Shown: piece after piece, positions 7,336 to 14,402 of the stretch | Position numbering within the stretch: the stretch's first letter is position 1 | Layout: every line of letters starts with the position of its first letter | Assembly: GCA_946494335.1 (NCBI GenBank) | Contig: CAMMBV010000033.1 | Location: 1 to 42,253 of the forward strand | Direction: 5' to 3' | Length of the DNA stretch: 42,253 nucleotides | Origin: an uncultured Ruminococcus sp. | GTDB taxonomy: Bacteria > Bacillota > Clostridia > Lachnospirales > Lachnospiraceae | Program-made: the position numbers and the translations under genes | Notes under the pieces: generated by a model | The model's input: the letters and a program-made list of their open reading frames with translations, nothing else | Database searches by the model: none | Told to the model about the DNA's origin: nothing

Positions 7336-7398
7336 AGATCCTCCTTATCCGACAGCCTTATGCCTGTATCATTCACAGACAGAAGGCCGCCCTGCCTT

Positions 7399-7932
7399 TT
7401 ACAGATTTCTCCCCAACTGGTATGCTGCTTTCATATGATCTGTTCTCTTAGTCATAGAAGATGTTCCACAGCCAGTGCCTAACACCATCCCCTGATTCTG
7501 GAATCCGAGATATTCGCATATTCCCAGATAGTGATCCTTCAGATAGGACAGCGTTTTTTCACTGCCATCCCATGCCGCAGCAATCAGAGCCGTTTTCAGC
7601 CTTCTTCCTGAAATACTGGAATTAAAGCTATAGAACCGGTCAATTGCCGTTTTCAGCTGTGCTGACATTCCAAAATAATAAATCGGGGTCACAAATACCG
7701 CCATATCTGCGCTAAGGAGCGTCTGCTCAAGAATGGACATATCATCCTTCTGCACACATTTTCCCGATGCGCCGCAGCCATCACATCCCATACAGGGATG
7801 GATATTGGCATGAGCTGCGTCAAAACTTTCTACTGTGTGTCCAGTTTCTTTGGCACCGCGGATAAATTCCTCCGCCAGAAGGTTCGATGAACCGTTTTTA
7901 TGGGGACTTCCTTTGATTATTAAAATTTTCAT
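7399..7932 (-). CDS. Flavodoxin-fold NAD(P)H-dependent FMN reductase-like protein (paralogue)
   Basis: A 177-residue protein beginning MKILIIKGSPHKNGSSNLLA, the FMN phosphate loop. It has a Cys cluster around residues 45-60 (HPCMGCDGCGASGKC) richer than in its paralogue at 5674, and the AVFVTPIYYFGMSAQLKTAID face. The extra cysteines resemble FMN/iron-sulfur-flavoprotein relatives, but a cluster is not proven. The two paralogues share length and architecture, so they likely arose by duplication and bracket the AKR-ferredoxin gene. AAAGGA precedes the ATG. The flavodoxin gene ends 11 bp upstream of it. Confidence 0.87.
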   Translation of the reverse strand: MKILIIKGSPHKNGSSNLLAEEFIRGAKETGHTVESFDAAHANIHPCMGCDGCGASGKCVQKDDMSILEQTLLSADMAVFVTPIYYFGMSAQLKTAIDRFYSFNSSISGRRLKTALIAAAWDGSEKTLSYLKDHYLGICEYLGFQNQGMVLGTGCGTSSMTKRTDHMKAAYQLGRNL

Positions 7933-7943
7933 TTCTTTTTCCT

Positions 7944-8423
7944 TTACCTTCCAAGACTGTCAATCCACCCAGCCAGTTCACTTTGTGAAGCTCCAGAACT
8001 CAGCCGTCTGCCCGGCAGGACATCGGCTCCCTTACAGGATTTTTTCAGAATGTCCGCTGTCTTTCCCATTCCGCTTCCGCCGGAAGTCGCAAAGGGAATA
8101 ACTGTTTTCCCGGAGAAATCATAACTTTCCAAAAATGTCTGGATAATCCGGGGTGCTTCATACCACCAGATTGGAAAGCCGACAAAGACCCGATCATACT
8201 GTTCCATATTTTCTACTGAGCCTGCGATTTCCGGTCTGGCGTTTTTATCATTCATTTCTTTACTGCTGCGGCTGCTATTATTATTCCAGTTTAAATCTGC
8301 GGATGTATAGAGCTGCGCCGGTGTGATTTCATACAAATCGGCATCCGCTACCTTTGCCAGTACCTGTGCTGCTTTTGCAGTTGTACCACTGGCAGAAAAA
8401 TAAGCTACTAATGTCTTACTCAT
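7944..8423 (-). CDS. Flavodoxin (flavodoxin_4 type)
   Basis: A 159-residue protein, MSKTLVAYFSASGTTAKAAQ, with the FMN phosphate loop SASGTT. It continues with the family blocks NARPEI, VFVGFPIWWYEAPRI and DFSGKTVIPFATSGGSGMG. It is cytoplasmic, unlike the lipoprotein flavodoxins at 11.8 and 17.3 kb, and of normal full length. The start at 8423 is fixed by AAGGAGG seven bp upstream and by homology; an earlier ATG at 8474 overlaps the upstream gene. It probably carries electrons for the adjacent reductases. The NAD(P)H oxidoreductase gene ends 13 bp upstream of its start. Confidence 0.9.
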   Translation of the reverse strand: MSKTLVAYFSASGTTAKAAQVLAKVADADLYEITPAQLYTSADLNWNNNSSRSSKEMNDKNARPEIAGSVENMEQYDRVFVGFPIWWYEAPRIIQTFLESYDFSGKTVIPFATSGGSGMGKTADILKKSCKGADVLPGRRLSSGASQSELAGWIDSLGR

Positions 8424-8436
8424 AACAACTACCTCC

Positions 8437-8994
8437 TTATAAAGTTTCCAAAAACGCAGCCAGCTTTCCGGCATGATTCTTCGCTTTCATTTGCATTTCT
8501 TTCATTTTTTCCTCGTCATTTCTTCTCTGATAGGAAACCCCGCCTGTATAAACAAAGCCGGAAAACTCCATTTGGCAGAGTCCGCAGGTTGCTTTGATCG
8601 GCGGCAGGAAATCCTCAATCTCATAGCCCATAGCTCCATCTCTATGGTACAGTTCTTCCGGCGCTCCCGTTGTAAAGGAAGCCACCAGCTTTTTCCCTTT
8701 CAGCTTATCCCCGGTATAGCCATGAGAAAAGCCATGCTGGAATGCCTGCTCCATCCATCTGCTCATCAAAGAGGGCATCGCATACCAGAAAATTGGAAAC
8801 TGAAGCACAATGACATCTGCCTTTACCAGCTTTTCCTGTTCCGCAGGAATATCAATCTGAAAGTCCGGATATAAACGATCCAGATAATCAAACTCTGCCT
8901 GGGGTAGCTTTTTTTCCAGTTCCTCTAAAATGGTCTTGTTTGCAACGGAATCCTTCAGATCCGTATGTCCAGATACAATTAGAATGTTTTTCAT
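8437..8994 (-). CDS. NAD(P)H-dependent quinone-oxidoreductase-like protein (flavodoxin_2 family)
   Basis: A 185-residue protein beginning MKNILIVSGHTDLKDSVANK. It has VIVLQFPIFWYAMPSLMSRW (the flavin-facing loop of the KefF/MdaB/NQO1-type family), the glycine-rich SFTTGAPEELYHRDG and a C-terminal GFVYTGGVSYQRR. Members bind FAD or FMN and reduce quinones by two electrons; some gate Kef potassium channels, but no kef gene is nearby. AGGAG stands before the ATG. It is the first of the flavin genes downstream of the aldo/keto reductase at 9014 and likely shares its transcript. Confidence 0.87.
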   Translation of the reverse strand: MKNILIVSGHTDLKDSVANKTILEELEKKLPQAEFDYLDRLYPDFQIDIPAEQEKLVKADVIVLQFPIFWYAMPSLMSRWMEQAFQHGFSHGYTGDKLKGKKLVASFTTGAPEELYHRDGAMGYEIEDFLPPIKATCGLCQMEFSGFVYTGGVSYQRRNDEEKMKEMQMKAKNHAGKLAAFLETL

Positions 8995-9013
8995 CGTGAT
9001 CGTTCTCCTCTCT

Positions 9014-9874
9014 TTATTTCACTCCGAACCGCGCAAAGAAGCTCTCAATCTGCGCCGCGTCCTCATGGTTCATAAAAATATTTTTCCCCTGATCAAATGC
9101 TTCAATGGCTTTCTTTTCCTCTTCCGAAAGCTGAAAATCAAAGACATTCAGATTCTCCGCCATACGCTCCTTGTGGGAAGATTTCGGGATAACCGGAATC
9201 CCGCTCTGAATCAGGAACCGAAGCGCCACCTGACCTGCCGACTTATTGTATTTCGCACCAATCTTATATAAAACAGGATTTGTGAAAATCCCATTTTCCC
9301 CGCGGGCAAAAGGAGCCCACGCCTCGATATGCGCGCCATATTTTTCAATATACTTCCTGTCGTCTTTGTGCTGCTGGAACACATGGGTTTCAAGCTGATT
9401 GATCATAGGCTTGATCTCACTGAAAAGCGCCAGATCCATGAAACGGTCGGGATAGAAATTGCTGACACCGATTGCCCGCACCTTGCCTGCCTTGTACGCC
9501 TCTTCCATAGCGCGCCATGTGCCATAGTAATCGTTGAATGCCTGATGAATCAAAAGCAGATCAATATAATCGGTTTTCAGTTTCTGCAGGGACTCCTCAA
9601 TGGACTTTTTTGCGTTTTCATAACCTGCGTTCATAATCCACACTTTCGTCGTCAGAAACAAGTCCTCACGTTTTACCTTCCCCTTGGCAATCGCTTTGCT
9701 GACGGCGTTTCCAACACCTTCTTCGTTGTAATATGCCTGAGCCGTGTCAATCCCGCGATACCCGACTTCAATCGCATCCGATACACAGCGCTCACATTCC
9801 TCTGGGCTGATGAGGAAACATCCATAACCAAGCATTGGCATTTTCACTCCGTTGCTTAATGTAATGTACTCCAT
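9014..9874 (-). CDS. Aldo/keto reductase, 2,5-diketogluconate-reductase-like group
   Basis: A 286-residue single-domain AKR starting MEYITLSNGVKMPMLGYGCF. The tetrad is intact: Asp43 and Tyr48 (GIDTAQAYYN), Lys77 (LTTKVWI), His110 (LLLIHQ). The C-terminal NADPH-binding signature is present (IPVIPKSSHKERMAEN). It should reduce small aldehydes or ketones with NADPH; substrate unknown. The start at 9874 was chosen for GAGGAGG five bp upstream and because a longer frame to 9958 would run through the terminator hairpin. LysR (9955-10881) lies directly upstream on the same strand, a typical regulator-target pair. Confidence 0.9.
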   Translation of the reverse strand: MEYITLSNGVKMPMLGYGCFLISPEECERCVSDAIEVGYRGIDTAQAYYNEEGVGNAVSKAIAKGKVKREDLFLTTKVWIMNAGYENAKKSIEESLQKLKTDYIDLLLIHQAFNDYYGTWRAMEEAYKAGKVRAIGVSNFYPDRFMDLALFSEIKPMINQLETHVFQQHKDDRKYIEKYGAHIEAWAPFARGENGIFTNPVLYKIGAKYNKSAGQVALRFLIQSGIPVIPKSSHKERMAENLNVFDFQLSEEEKKAIEAFDQGKNIFMNHEDAAQIESFFARFGVK

Positions 9875-9893
9875 AAAAACCTCCTCGCTTGAA

Positions 9894-9940
9894 ATAAAAA
9901 AACTGTAGATGTACTCTCTTTTATTTGGTACATCTACAGT
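9894..9940 (-). terminator. Rho-independent terminator after lysR
   Basis: A perfect 13-bp inverted repeat, ACTGTAGATGTAC (9902-9914) and GTACATCTACAGT (9928-9940), with a 13-nt loop, followed on the minus strand by TTTTTTTATTT. It lies between the lysR stop and the AKR start, so the AKR operon probably has its own promoter. The palindrome could also be an operator. Confidence 0.75.
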
Positions 9941-9954
9941 ATAAAATAGCCTTT

Positions 9955-10881
9955 TCAAAATGTAAAATTCTTATATTCAGGCAACTGCAATTCATTTTTT
10001 GTATTTCTATTTTGTTCCTGCAAAAATTGAACGAACGCCCTTGTCGCCTGGGAAACTACCCACCCTCTTTTCCACGCAAGCATCGAACCAACAGACAGCT
10101 CCGGATCAAGTGGCAGGAATTTCATATCGTCATAGTGACAATCCTGCTCCAGACAAATCACTGCGCCCTTTCTTTCACGGGCAACGATCACCGCATTGTG
10201 CAGGACATTGTAATTGGCGCTGAAATCCATCTCCCTGGCAAATTCCCCTGACCATTCCTTCAGCTCCGTATGGGCAGGCGTATTGACATGGATGGTAAAC
10301 ACCAGAGTTCCTACCAGGTCGCCGGGATAGATGGCTGACTGCCCTGCCAAGGAAGCATCTTTATGAATCAGAACGCCCCACCGCTCTTTTGTCCGCATGG
10401 GCAGTGTTTCATATTTTTCCAGTCCAAAGGGCTGTAAAAACAGTCCAATGTCCAGCGTTCCCTGTTCCATGCGCTCCTGTATTTCCTCATTGGAGCCGCT
10501 GTATAATTCAAACTTTACTTTGGGATAGCGTTCCTGAAAAACCGTCATATATTTTGCCAGTTCCTGCACGCTTTTCAGTTCATTACAGCCAACGGAGATA
10601 ATCCCCGTCAGCGTATCCTCATTCTGCGCGACTTCGCTTTTCGCCTTTTCTGCAAGGGATACAATATCCTGCGCCCTTCTGCGGAACAGCATCCCCTCAT
10701 TTGTGAGGATCACGCTATGGTTGGTACGTTCAAACAACTTTGTGCCAAGTTCTTCCTCCAGCTGCATGAGCTGTCTGGAAAGGGTCGGCTGCGTCACATG
10801 GAGCAAGCCTGCCGCCTTTGTGATATTTTCTTCCCTGGCAACCATGAGAAAATACTCTAACACACGAATATCCAAAATCAT
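9955..10881 (-). CDS. LysR-family transcriptional regulator
   Basis: A protein of about 308 residues. The winged helix is at residues 1-60 (VLEYFLMVAREENITKAAGL, HVTQPTLSRQLMQLEEELG) and a periplasmic-binding-protein-like effector domain follows from about residue 90. It closely resembles the second LysR at 19130-20005, particularly in the DNA-binding half (REENIT, TQPTLSRQ, LFERTN). LysR proteins of this sort normally activate the adjacent gene in response to a small ligand, here plausibly an electrophile or quinone acting on the AKR/flavodoxin operon; that target is inferred from position. An ATG at 10881 with AAAGG upstream is preferred over the adjoining GTG. Confidence 0.9.
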   Translation of the reverse strand: MILDIRVLEYFLMVAREENITKAAGLLHVTQPTLSRQLMQLEEELGTKLFERTNHSVILTNEGMLFRRRAQDIVSLAEKAKSEVAQNEDTLTGIISVGCNELKSVQELAKYMTVFQERYPKVKFELYSGSNEEIQERMEQGTLDIGLFLQPFGLEKYETLPMRTKERWGVLIHKDASLAGQSAIYPGDLVGTLVFTIHVNTPAHTELKEWSGEFAREMDFSANYNVLHNAVIVARERKGAVICLEQDCHYDDMKFLPLDPELSVGSMLAWKRGWVVSQATRAFVQFLQEQNRNTKNELQLPEYKNFTF

Positions 10882-10956
10882 CACCTGCCTTTACTGCACA
10901 TTATAACTTGCGCAGTAATCAATTTCAACATTTCTATTGGATGGATATTCAATATA

Positions 10957-11201
10957 TCAATCGCGCTTCTCTATTATTTTTAATTTTTCCACCACATACC
11001 GCAGCCACTCATCCGGTGTAGGGATATCTCCAACGCAGGGAATCTTCCTTCATTGAGCCCTTTTCTCCAAATCCGGATATTCCATCCTTTTTCAATACGG
11101 GCTGATATAATCGCCCGCATTTCTTCAACGGTGATATTCCTTTCACGGGCCAGTCTTTCAAATAAGTGTTCTTCCTTTTCCACATCTGCATCTCCTGCCA
11201 C
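10957..11201 (-). pseudogene. Spo0A C-terminal-like small protein, frameshifted and with a stop
   Basis: The first frame gives HLFERLARERNITVEEMRAI then ISARIEKG, the start of the short Spo0A-C-like helical proteins found in many gut Clostridia. After EKG the family sequence continues in another frame as EYPDLEKRAQ, stop, RKIPCVGDIPTPDEWLRYVV then EKLK, ending at 10957. One shift in the A-rich run around 11084-11092 and one TGA (where homologues tend to have Trp) therefore break it. The family is named for the Spo0A DNA-binding domain; its function is not well known. It lies divergent from the XRE gene at 11325, a common pairing. Sequencing error is a possible alternative for the shift but would not remove the stop. 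Confidence 0.75.
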
Positions 11202-11324
11202 ATAATCTTTCCTCTGCCTGCCATACTAATTCTATGCCCTTTAAGGGAAATATGCCCTCTACTGATTGTGACTATTATAGCACCCTTTTGGGATTAGAAT
11301 AGATACCGATAGGCAGGTGATGGC

Positions 11325-11630
11325 ATGGATGCGCAGAGACGCATAAAGCAACTCATGGAAGAACGAGGCTGGACGGACTACAGACTGGCAAAAGAATCCA
11401 ATCTTTCCCATTCCACAGTCACAAATATGTTCAATCGAAATAATGCTCCAACTCTGCCGACCTTAGAGGCGGTCTGCAAAGCATTCGGCATTACTTTGGC
11501 GCAGTTCTTTACGGAAGGAAATAACCCCGAATTGACGGAAGAACAGCGTGTCCTGTTTGCAAAGTGGAGTACCTTAAACGACAATCAGAAACAGGCGCTG
11601 CTTGCACTGATTGACACCATGAGAAATTGA
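11325..11630 (+). CDS. XRE-family helix-turn-helix regulator
   Basis: A 101-residue protein, with the HTH at about residues 5-60 (IKQLMEERGWTDYRLAKESN, LSHSTVTNMFNRNNAPTLPT, LEAVCKAFGITLAQFF) and a short C-terminal helix (DNQKQALLALIDTM). It is probably a DNA-binding repressor of the Cro/CI type; it lacks a peptidase or ligand domain. It is one of few plus-strand genes here, divergent from the Spo0A-C-like remnant, and sits close to the right end of the proposed 10.6-kb insertion, where element regulators often lie. AGGCAGGTG precedes the ATG. Its targets are unknown. Confidence 0.9.
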   Translation: MDAQRRIKQLMEERGWTDYRLAKESNLSHSTVTNMFNRNNAPTLPTLEAVCKAFGITLAQFFTEGNNPELTEEQRVLFAKWSTLNDNQKQALLALIDTMRN

Positions 11631-11672
11631 AAAGCACATTGTTTCCAACCGGGCGGAAATAATGTGCTTTTT
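11631..11672 (+). terminator. Rho-independent terminator of the XRE gene
   Basis: AAAGCACATT (11631-11640) pairs with AATGTGCTTT (11661-11670) immediately after the stop codon, followed by TTTTTAC. The loop is 20 nt and contains a minor GC-rich helix. Confidence 0.8.
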
Positions 11673-11694
11673 ACTTTGGTCTGATATGAATATT

Positions 11695-11715
11695 GCTATC
11701 GTTAAAATTTGCACC
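11695..11715 (+). repeat. Right-end copy of the TATCGTT...TTTGCACC motif
   Basis: GCTATCGTTAAAATTTGCAC matches the left-end arm at 1357-1378 (GGTTATCGTTATTTTTTGCA) in the same orientation at most positions. It is followed by a separate hairpin, GCACCCAA (11711-11718) with TTGGGTGC (11727-11734). Confidence 0.5.
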
Positions 11716-11734
11716 CAACGTCATGCTTGGGTGC

Positions 11735-11759
11735 ATTGTATCAAATTGTGGTACGCAAG
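11735..11759 (-). repeat. Right inverted end of putative 10.6-kb insertion
   Basis: Read on the minus strand from 11759 inward: C, TTGCGT, 8 bp, TTGATACAAT. This mirrors the left end at 1162-1186. CCA follows outside at 11760-11762, within the Trp codon region of the interrupted flavodoxin. Confidence 0.6.
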
Positions 11760-12221
11760 CCAGTTGGGATAGCCCAAAAACACCACATCGTAGTTTTCTA
11801 AGTTCTCCACATTTTCCATCAATTCCGGGCGGGCGTTGTCTCTTCGTTCTTGATTAGCCCGTGTCAGGCAATCGTCCCAGTCACTGGGATATGGATCTGT
11901 AACTCGAATGGAAAACAGATCGCCACCAGTTTTCTCCTGTACCCATCCAGCCAACTGCTGCACATTACCTGGTGCAATTACGCTTGGAGATGTAACCGCA
12001 TCCACATCATCCGCTAAAACCGCATTATCCGCCCAGGAGAAATAAGCAACCAGAACATTACTGGGCGACTCCGACGTTTCAGAGGGAACCGTATTTTCTG
12101 TTTCGACCTCCTCCGCCACATTACTCTCTGGAATGGTGGGTTCCGTAGATGGTGCGTTGCTGCAAGCTGCCAGGGAAAATGATAAGGCAAAAATCAAAAA
12201 CAACGCGATGATTTTTTTCAT
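11760..12221 (-). pseudogene. Lipoprotein flavodoxin, N-terminal part (3' half at 925-1161)
   Basis: It starts MKKIIALFLIFALSFSLAAC, a lipoprotein signal with lipobox LAAC (Cys20), then a Ser/Thr/Glu-rich linker and a flavodoxin domain (NVLVAYFSWADNAV). It reaches EERRDNARPEL-like and ENYDVVFLGYPNW and then breaks. After GYPNW the frame reads LAYHNLIQCTQA from unrelated DNA and stops at 11721. Intact homologues continue WWG(D/V)P; that continuation, WYGVPMALLSF, is at 925-1161 on the same strand. The mature protein would have been membrane-anchored on the outer face. Without the second half the FMN site is incomplete, so I call it disrupted. Confidence 0.87.
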
Positions 12222-12289
12222 AGGTAGTCCCTTCTTTCTTTCAAAATTGTATATTTGCTTTGTTTTGCAGCCAGAACTTGCTGAATTTG

Positions 12290-13192
12290 TCACACAATCA
12301 AGTTAACGATCAATCCCGCCGCCAGAGAAAACAGCAGAACATAAGCGATATACAGCAGAAAATGCCGTAAACCGAGTATGATTTTCAATGCACCCAGGTT
12401 GGTGATCTTGGTTGCCGGGCCGGTCAGCATGAAAGAAGCTGCGCTGCCCATACTCATGCCATCCCAGAGCCAGCCCTGCAAAAGCGGAATCGTGCCTCCG
12501 CCGCAGGCATAAAGCGGCACGCCGATGGTAGCTGCCATCAGAACGCCCCAGGCTTCATTTCCACCGAACAGCCCGGTCATAACATCCGCAGGAACATATC
12601 TCTGAAACAGCGCCGACAGAATAATACCAATGAGGAAATATAATCCGGTGGCTTTGATATTTCTCCCCAGATTTTTCAGATACCTCGCCAGGATGTTTGG
12701 ATCTGTATCTCTGCTTTTCGGCGGTTCAAAACCGTCAAAATTGAAAAATGGCTTTCTGCAAAAGAAAATCCGTACCAGCAGGCCCGCGGTGACACCACAC
12801 AAAAAACAGGTCACAATCCTTACGGTAAGAGCAGTCGCCCCCAATGCGGCGCTGTACAGAATCAGCTGCGGGTTCAGAAGAATCGAGGACATCATGAACG
12901 CTGCCAGCCAATCGTCCTTCATACCGCTTTTGGAAAAGGAAGCGGCAATAGGAATGGTTCCATACATGCACAGCGGCGAAGCAATGCCGAGAACACTGGC
13001 GGCTACAACTCCCAGTACGCCCAGCTTTTTCTCGCCTAACGCCCGAAAAGTATTATGTATTCTGTCCTTGAGAAAGACAGAAACAGCAGAGCCCAGCACC
13101 ATGCCCAATACCCAATAGGGAAGAAGCTGCTCCAGCTGGATGCTGAAATAATACCAAAGATAGACGGTCTCCCGCCTTATGATTTCATGCAT
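12290..13192 (-). CDS. ArsP/YraQ-type permease (PF03773 family)
   Basis: A polytopic membrane protein of 300 residues in two homologous halves. The first has PLCMYGTIPIAASFSKSGM and LLNPQLILYSAALG; the second has GVPLYACGGGTIPLL and LTGPATKITNLGALK. A charged cytoplasmic loop near residues 150-175 (EPPKSRDTDPN) separates them. The family includes ArsP, an exporter of trivalent organoarsenicals, and many members of unknown substrate. The start at 13192 is preceded by GGGAGGG at five bp; a longer frame to 13243 lacks this. It lies between the Nudix fragment and the broken lipoprotein flavodoxin. Arsenic export is possible but not demonstrated; an arsC occurs 8 kb away. Confidence 0.82.
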   Translation of the reverse strand: MHEIIRRETVYLWYYFSIQLEQLLPYWVLGMVLGSAVSVFLKDRIHNTFRALGEKKLGVLGVVAASVLGIASPLCMYGTIPIAASFSKSGMKDDWLAAFMMSSILLNPQLILYSAALGATALTVRIVTCFLCGVTAGLLVRIFFCRKPFFNFDGFEPPKSRDTDPNILARYLKNLGRNIKATGLYFLIGIILSALFQRYVPADVMTGLFGGNEAWGVLMAATIGVPLYACGGGTIPLLQGWLWDGMSMGSAASFMLTGPATKITNLGALKIILGLRHFLLYIAYVLLFSLAAGLIVNLIV

Positions 13193-13205
13193 AAAACCCT
13201 CCCTT

Positions 13206-13316
13206 CTATAACAGCCGGTAAGAGCCATCCCAAGCCGTGCCAACCCGTTCCTGTACCAGAACTCGTCCGTCTGGATCTGAAACCATGCACAATGTGGTAA
13301 AAACCGCCTGTTCCAT
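13206..13316 (-). pseudogene. Nudix hydrolase, N-terminal fragment
   Basis: A 36-codon frame, MEQAVFTTLCMVSDPDGRVL then VQERVGTAWDGSYRLL, stop. The first 31 residues are the start of a Nudix (8-oxo-dGTPase-like) protein, where homologues read WDG followed by the FPGGHVE strand and the Nudix box. Here the sequence leaves the family right after WDG, and the catalytic box is absent. A good GGAGGAG precedes the ATG, only 18 bp after the DUF362 stop, so it was once a downstream operon gene. It looks like a 3' deletion scar; the short peptide is unlikely to act. Confidence 0.75.
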
Positions 13317-13334
13317 AACGGTCACTCCTCCAGC

Positions 13335-14402
13335 CTATTCGTCAATGGAGAGCAGCTGGTACTTCCGGCTTCCAAGACCGATTTTTTCCGCCTGCTCCAA
13401 AGTGTGCAGCCCATTTCGGGATTCAATACGGTTGACAAGAGAGCCGCCGTCCTCTGCGGCATAAACCAGGTCAATACACGCCTGGTCCACCGCCACCGGG
13501 TCGAAGGAGGCCAGGATGCCGATATCGTGCATATCCGGCTGTGCAGGATTACCGTCACAGTCGCAGTCCACGCTCAGACGGTTCATCACATTGATATAGA
13601 GAATATTTCCGTCCAAAGCATCCACAACAGATTTTCCGGCTTCTGCCATCGACTCCAAAAATGCGTCCTGTTCGCCGCTCCACATGCTTCCTCCGGTCCC
13701 GCCGCTGTGGATATGGGCTTTTCCCTCTGAGGAAGCGATTCCAATGGAGATGTTTTTGATCGCTCCGCCATAGCCTGCCATTGCATGGCCTTTGAAATGG
13801 GAAAGAACCACATAATAGTCGTAGTTTTCAAAATGGGAACCGACATAGTTCTCGGTCAGATTGTCACCGCCCACCACCGGCAGCGTGATAGATCCTTCCT
13901 CGTCCATAATGTCCACATCAGTAATCGCCGTATAGCCATGATCCTCAGCTACCTGATAGTGCATTGCGGTGTTGGCGCGGGAGCCGCCGTAAGCCGTGTT
14001 GCACTCCACAATCGTCGCCTCCAGCGACTGTACCAGCTCCCCGATCAAATCGGTACGCAGGTAGTTGCTGCCAGGCTCACCGGTAGACAGCTTTACCGCC
14101 ACATTGCCTGTGGGGGATGCTCCCAGCGCTTCATAAATGGCCATCAGCCCTTCGGAACTGATATCCGTTGTCATGTAGACCACGGGAGCAGTTTCATCCG
14201 TTGTAGGCTCTTCGCCGGGCGTGGAACTGGATTCCTCTTCGTCCTCCGTCTCAGACGGTGTTGGCTCCGTTTGGCTGCTTTGGGTAATCAGGGCGCTTGA
14301 TTCCTGCGTTTCTTCCGCTTGCCCGCAGCCAGCCAGACAAACCACGACAAGAAAAACGGCCATCAAAATAGAAATAGCTTTCTTGTTTAACAGCTTTTTC
14401 AT
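13335..14402 (-). CDS. DUF362 domain lipoprotein
   Basis: A 355-residue protein. MKKLLNKKAISILMAVFLVV then VCLAGCGQAE gives a lipoprotein signal (lipobox LAGC), followed by an acidic Ser/Thr/Glu spacer to about residue 70. The rest is DUF362-like: VKLSTGEPGSNYLRTDLIGE, SHFKGHAMAGYGGAIKNISI, HIHSGGTGGSMW and FDPVAVDQACIDLVY. Many DUF362 proteins carry ferredoxin motifs; this one has none, although Cys residues occur (CDCDGN). Being exported, it is separated from cytoplasmic partners. Its start overlaps the DUF4405 stop by ATGA, so the two are translationally coupled. Function unknown; an extracytoplasmic redox role is inferred from the partner. Confidence 0.87.
   Translation of the reverse strand: MKKLLNKKAISILMAVFLVVVCLAGCGQAEETQESSALITQSSQTEPTPSETEDEEESSSTPGEEPTTDETAPVVYMTTDISSEGLMAIYEALGASPTGNVAVKLSTGEPGSNYLRTDLIGELVQSLEATIVECNTAYGGSRANTAMHYQVAEDHGYTAITDVDIMDEEGSITLPVVGGDNLTENYVGSHFENYDYYVVLSHFKGHAMAGYGGAIKNISIGIASSEGKAHIHSGGTGGSMWSGEQDAFLESMAEAGKSVVDALDGNILYINVMNRLSVDCDCDGNPAQPDMHDIGILASFDPVAVDQACIDLVYAAEDGGSLVNRIESRNGLHTLEQAEKIGLGSRKYQLLSIDE

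Noticed and set aside
9902-9940. Riboswitch or attenuator before the aldo/keto reductase
   Set aside because: A single stem with a T-run directly after lysR is adequately explained as a terminator; no alternative antiterminator pairing was seen.
9875-9958. Longer N-terminus for the aldo/keto reductase
   Set aside because: It would be encoded by the terminator hairpin; AKR homologues start at MEYITL, and a strong GGAGG precedes that ATG.
11009-11224. Alternative minus-strand frame overlapping the Spo0A-C-like gene
   Set aside because: No family similarity; the Spo0A-C-like pattern lies in the other two frames.
3977-12290. arsC and the ArsP-type permease as one arsenic operon
   Set aside because: They are 8 kb apart, on opposite strands and with unrelated genes between; a shared origin cannot be shown.
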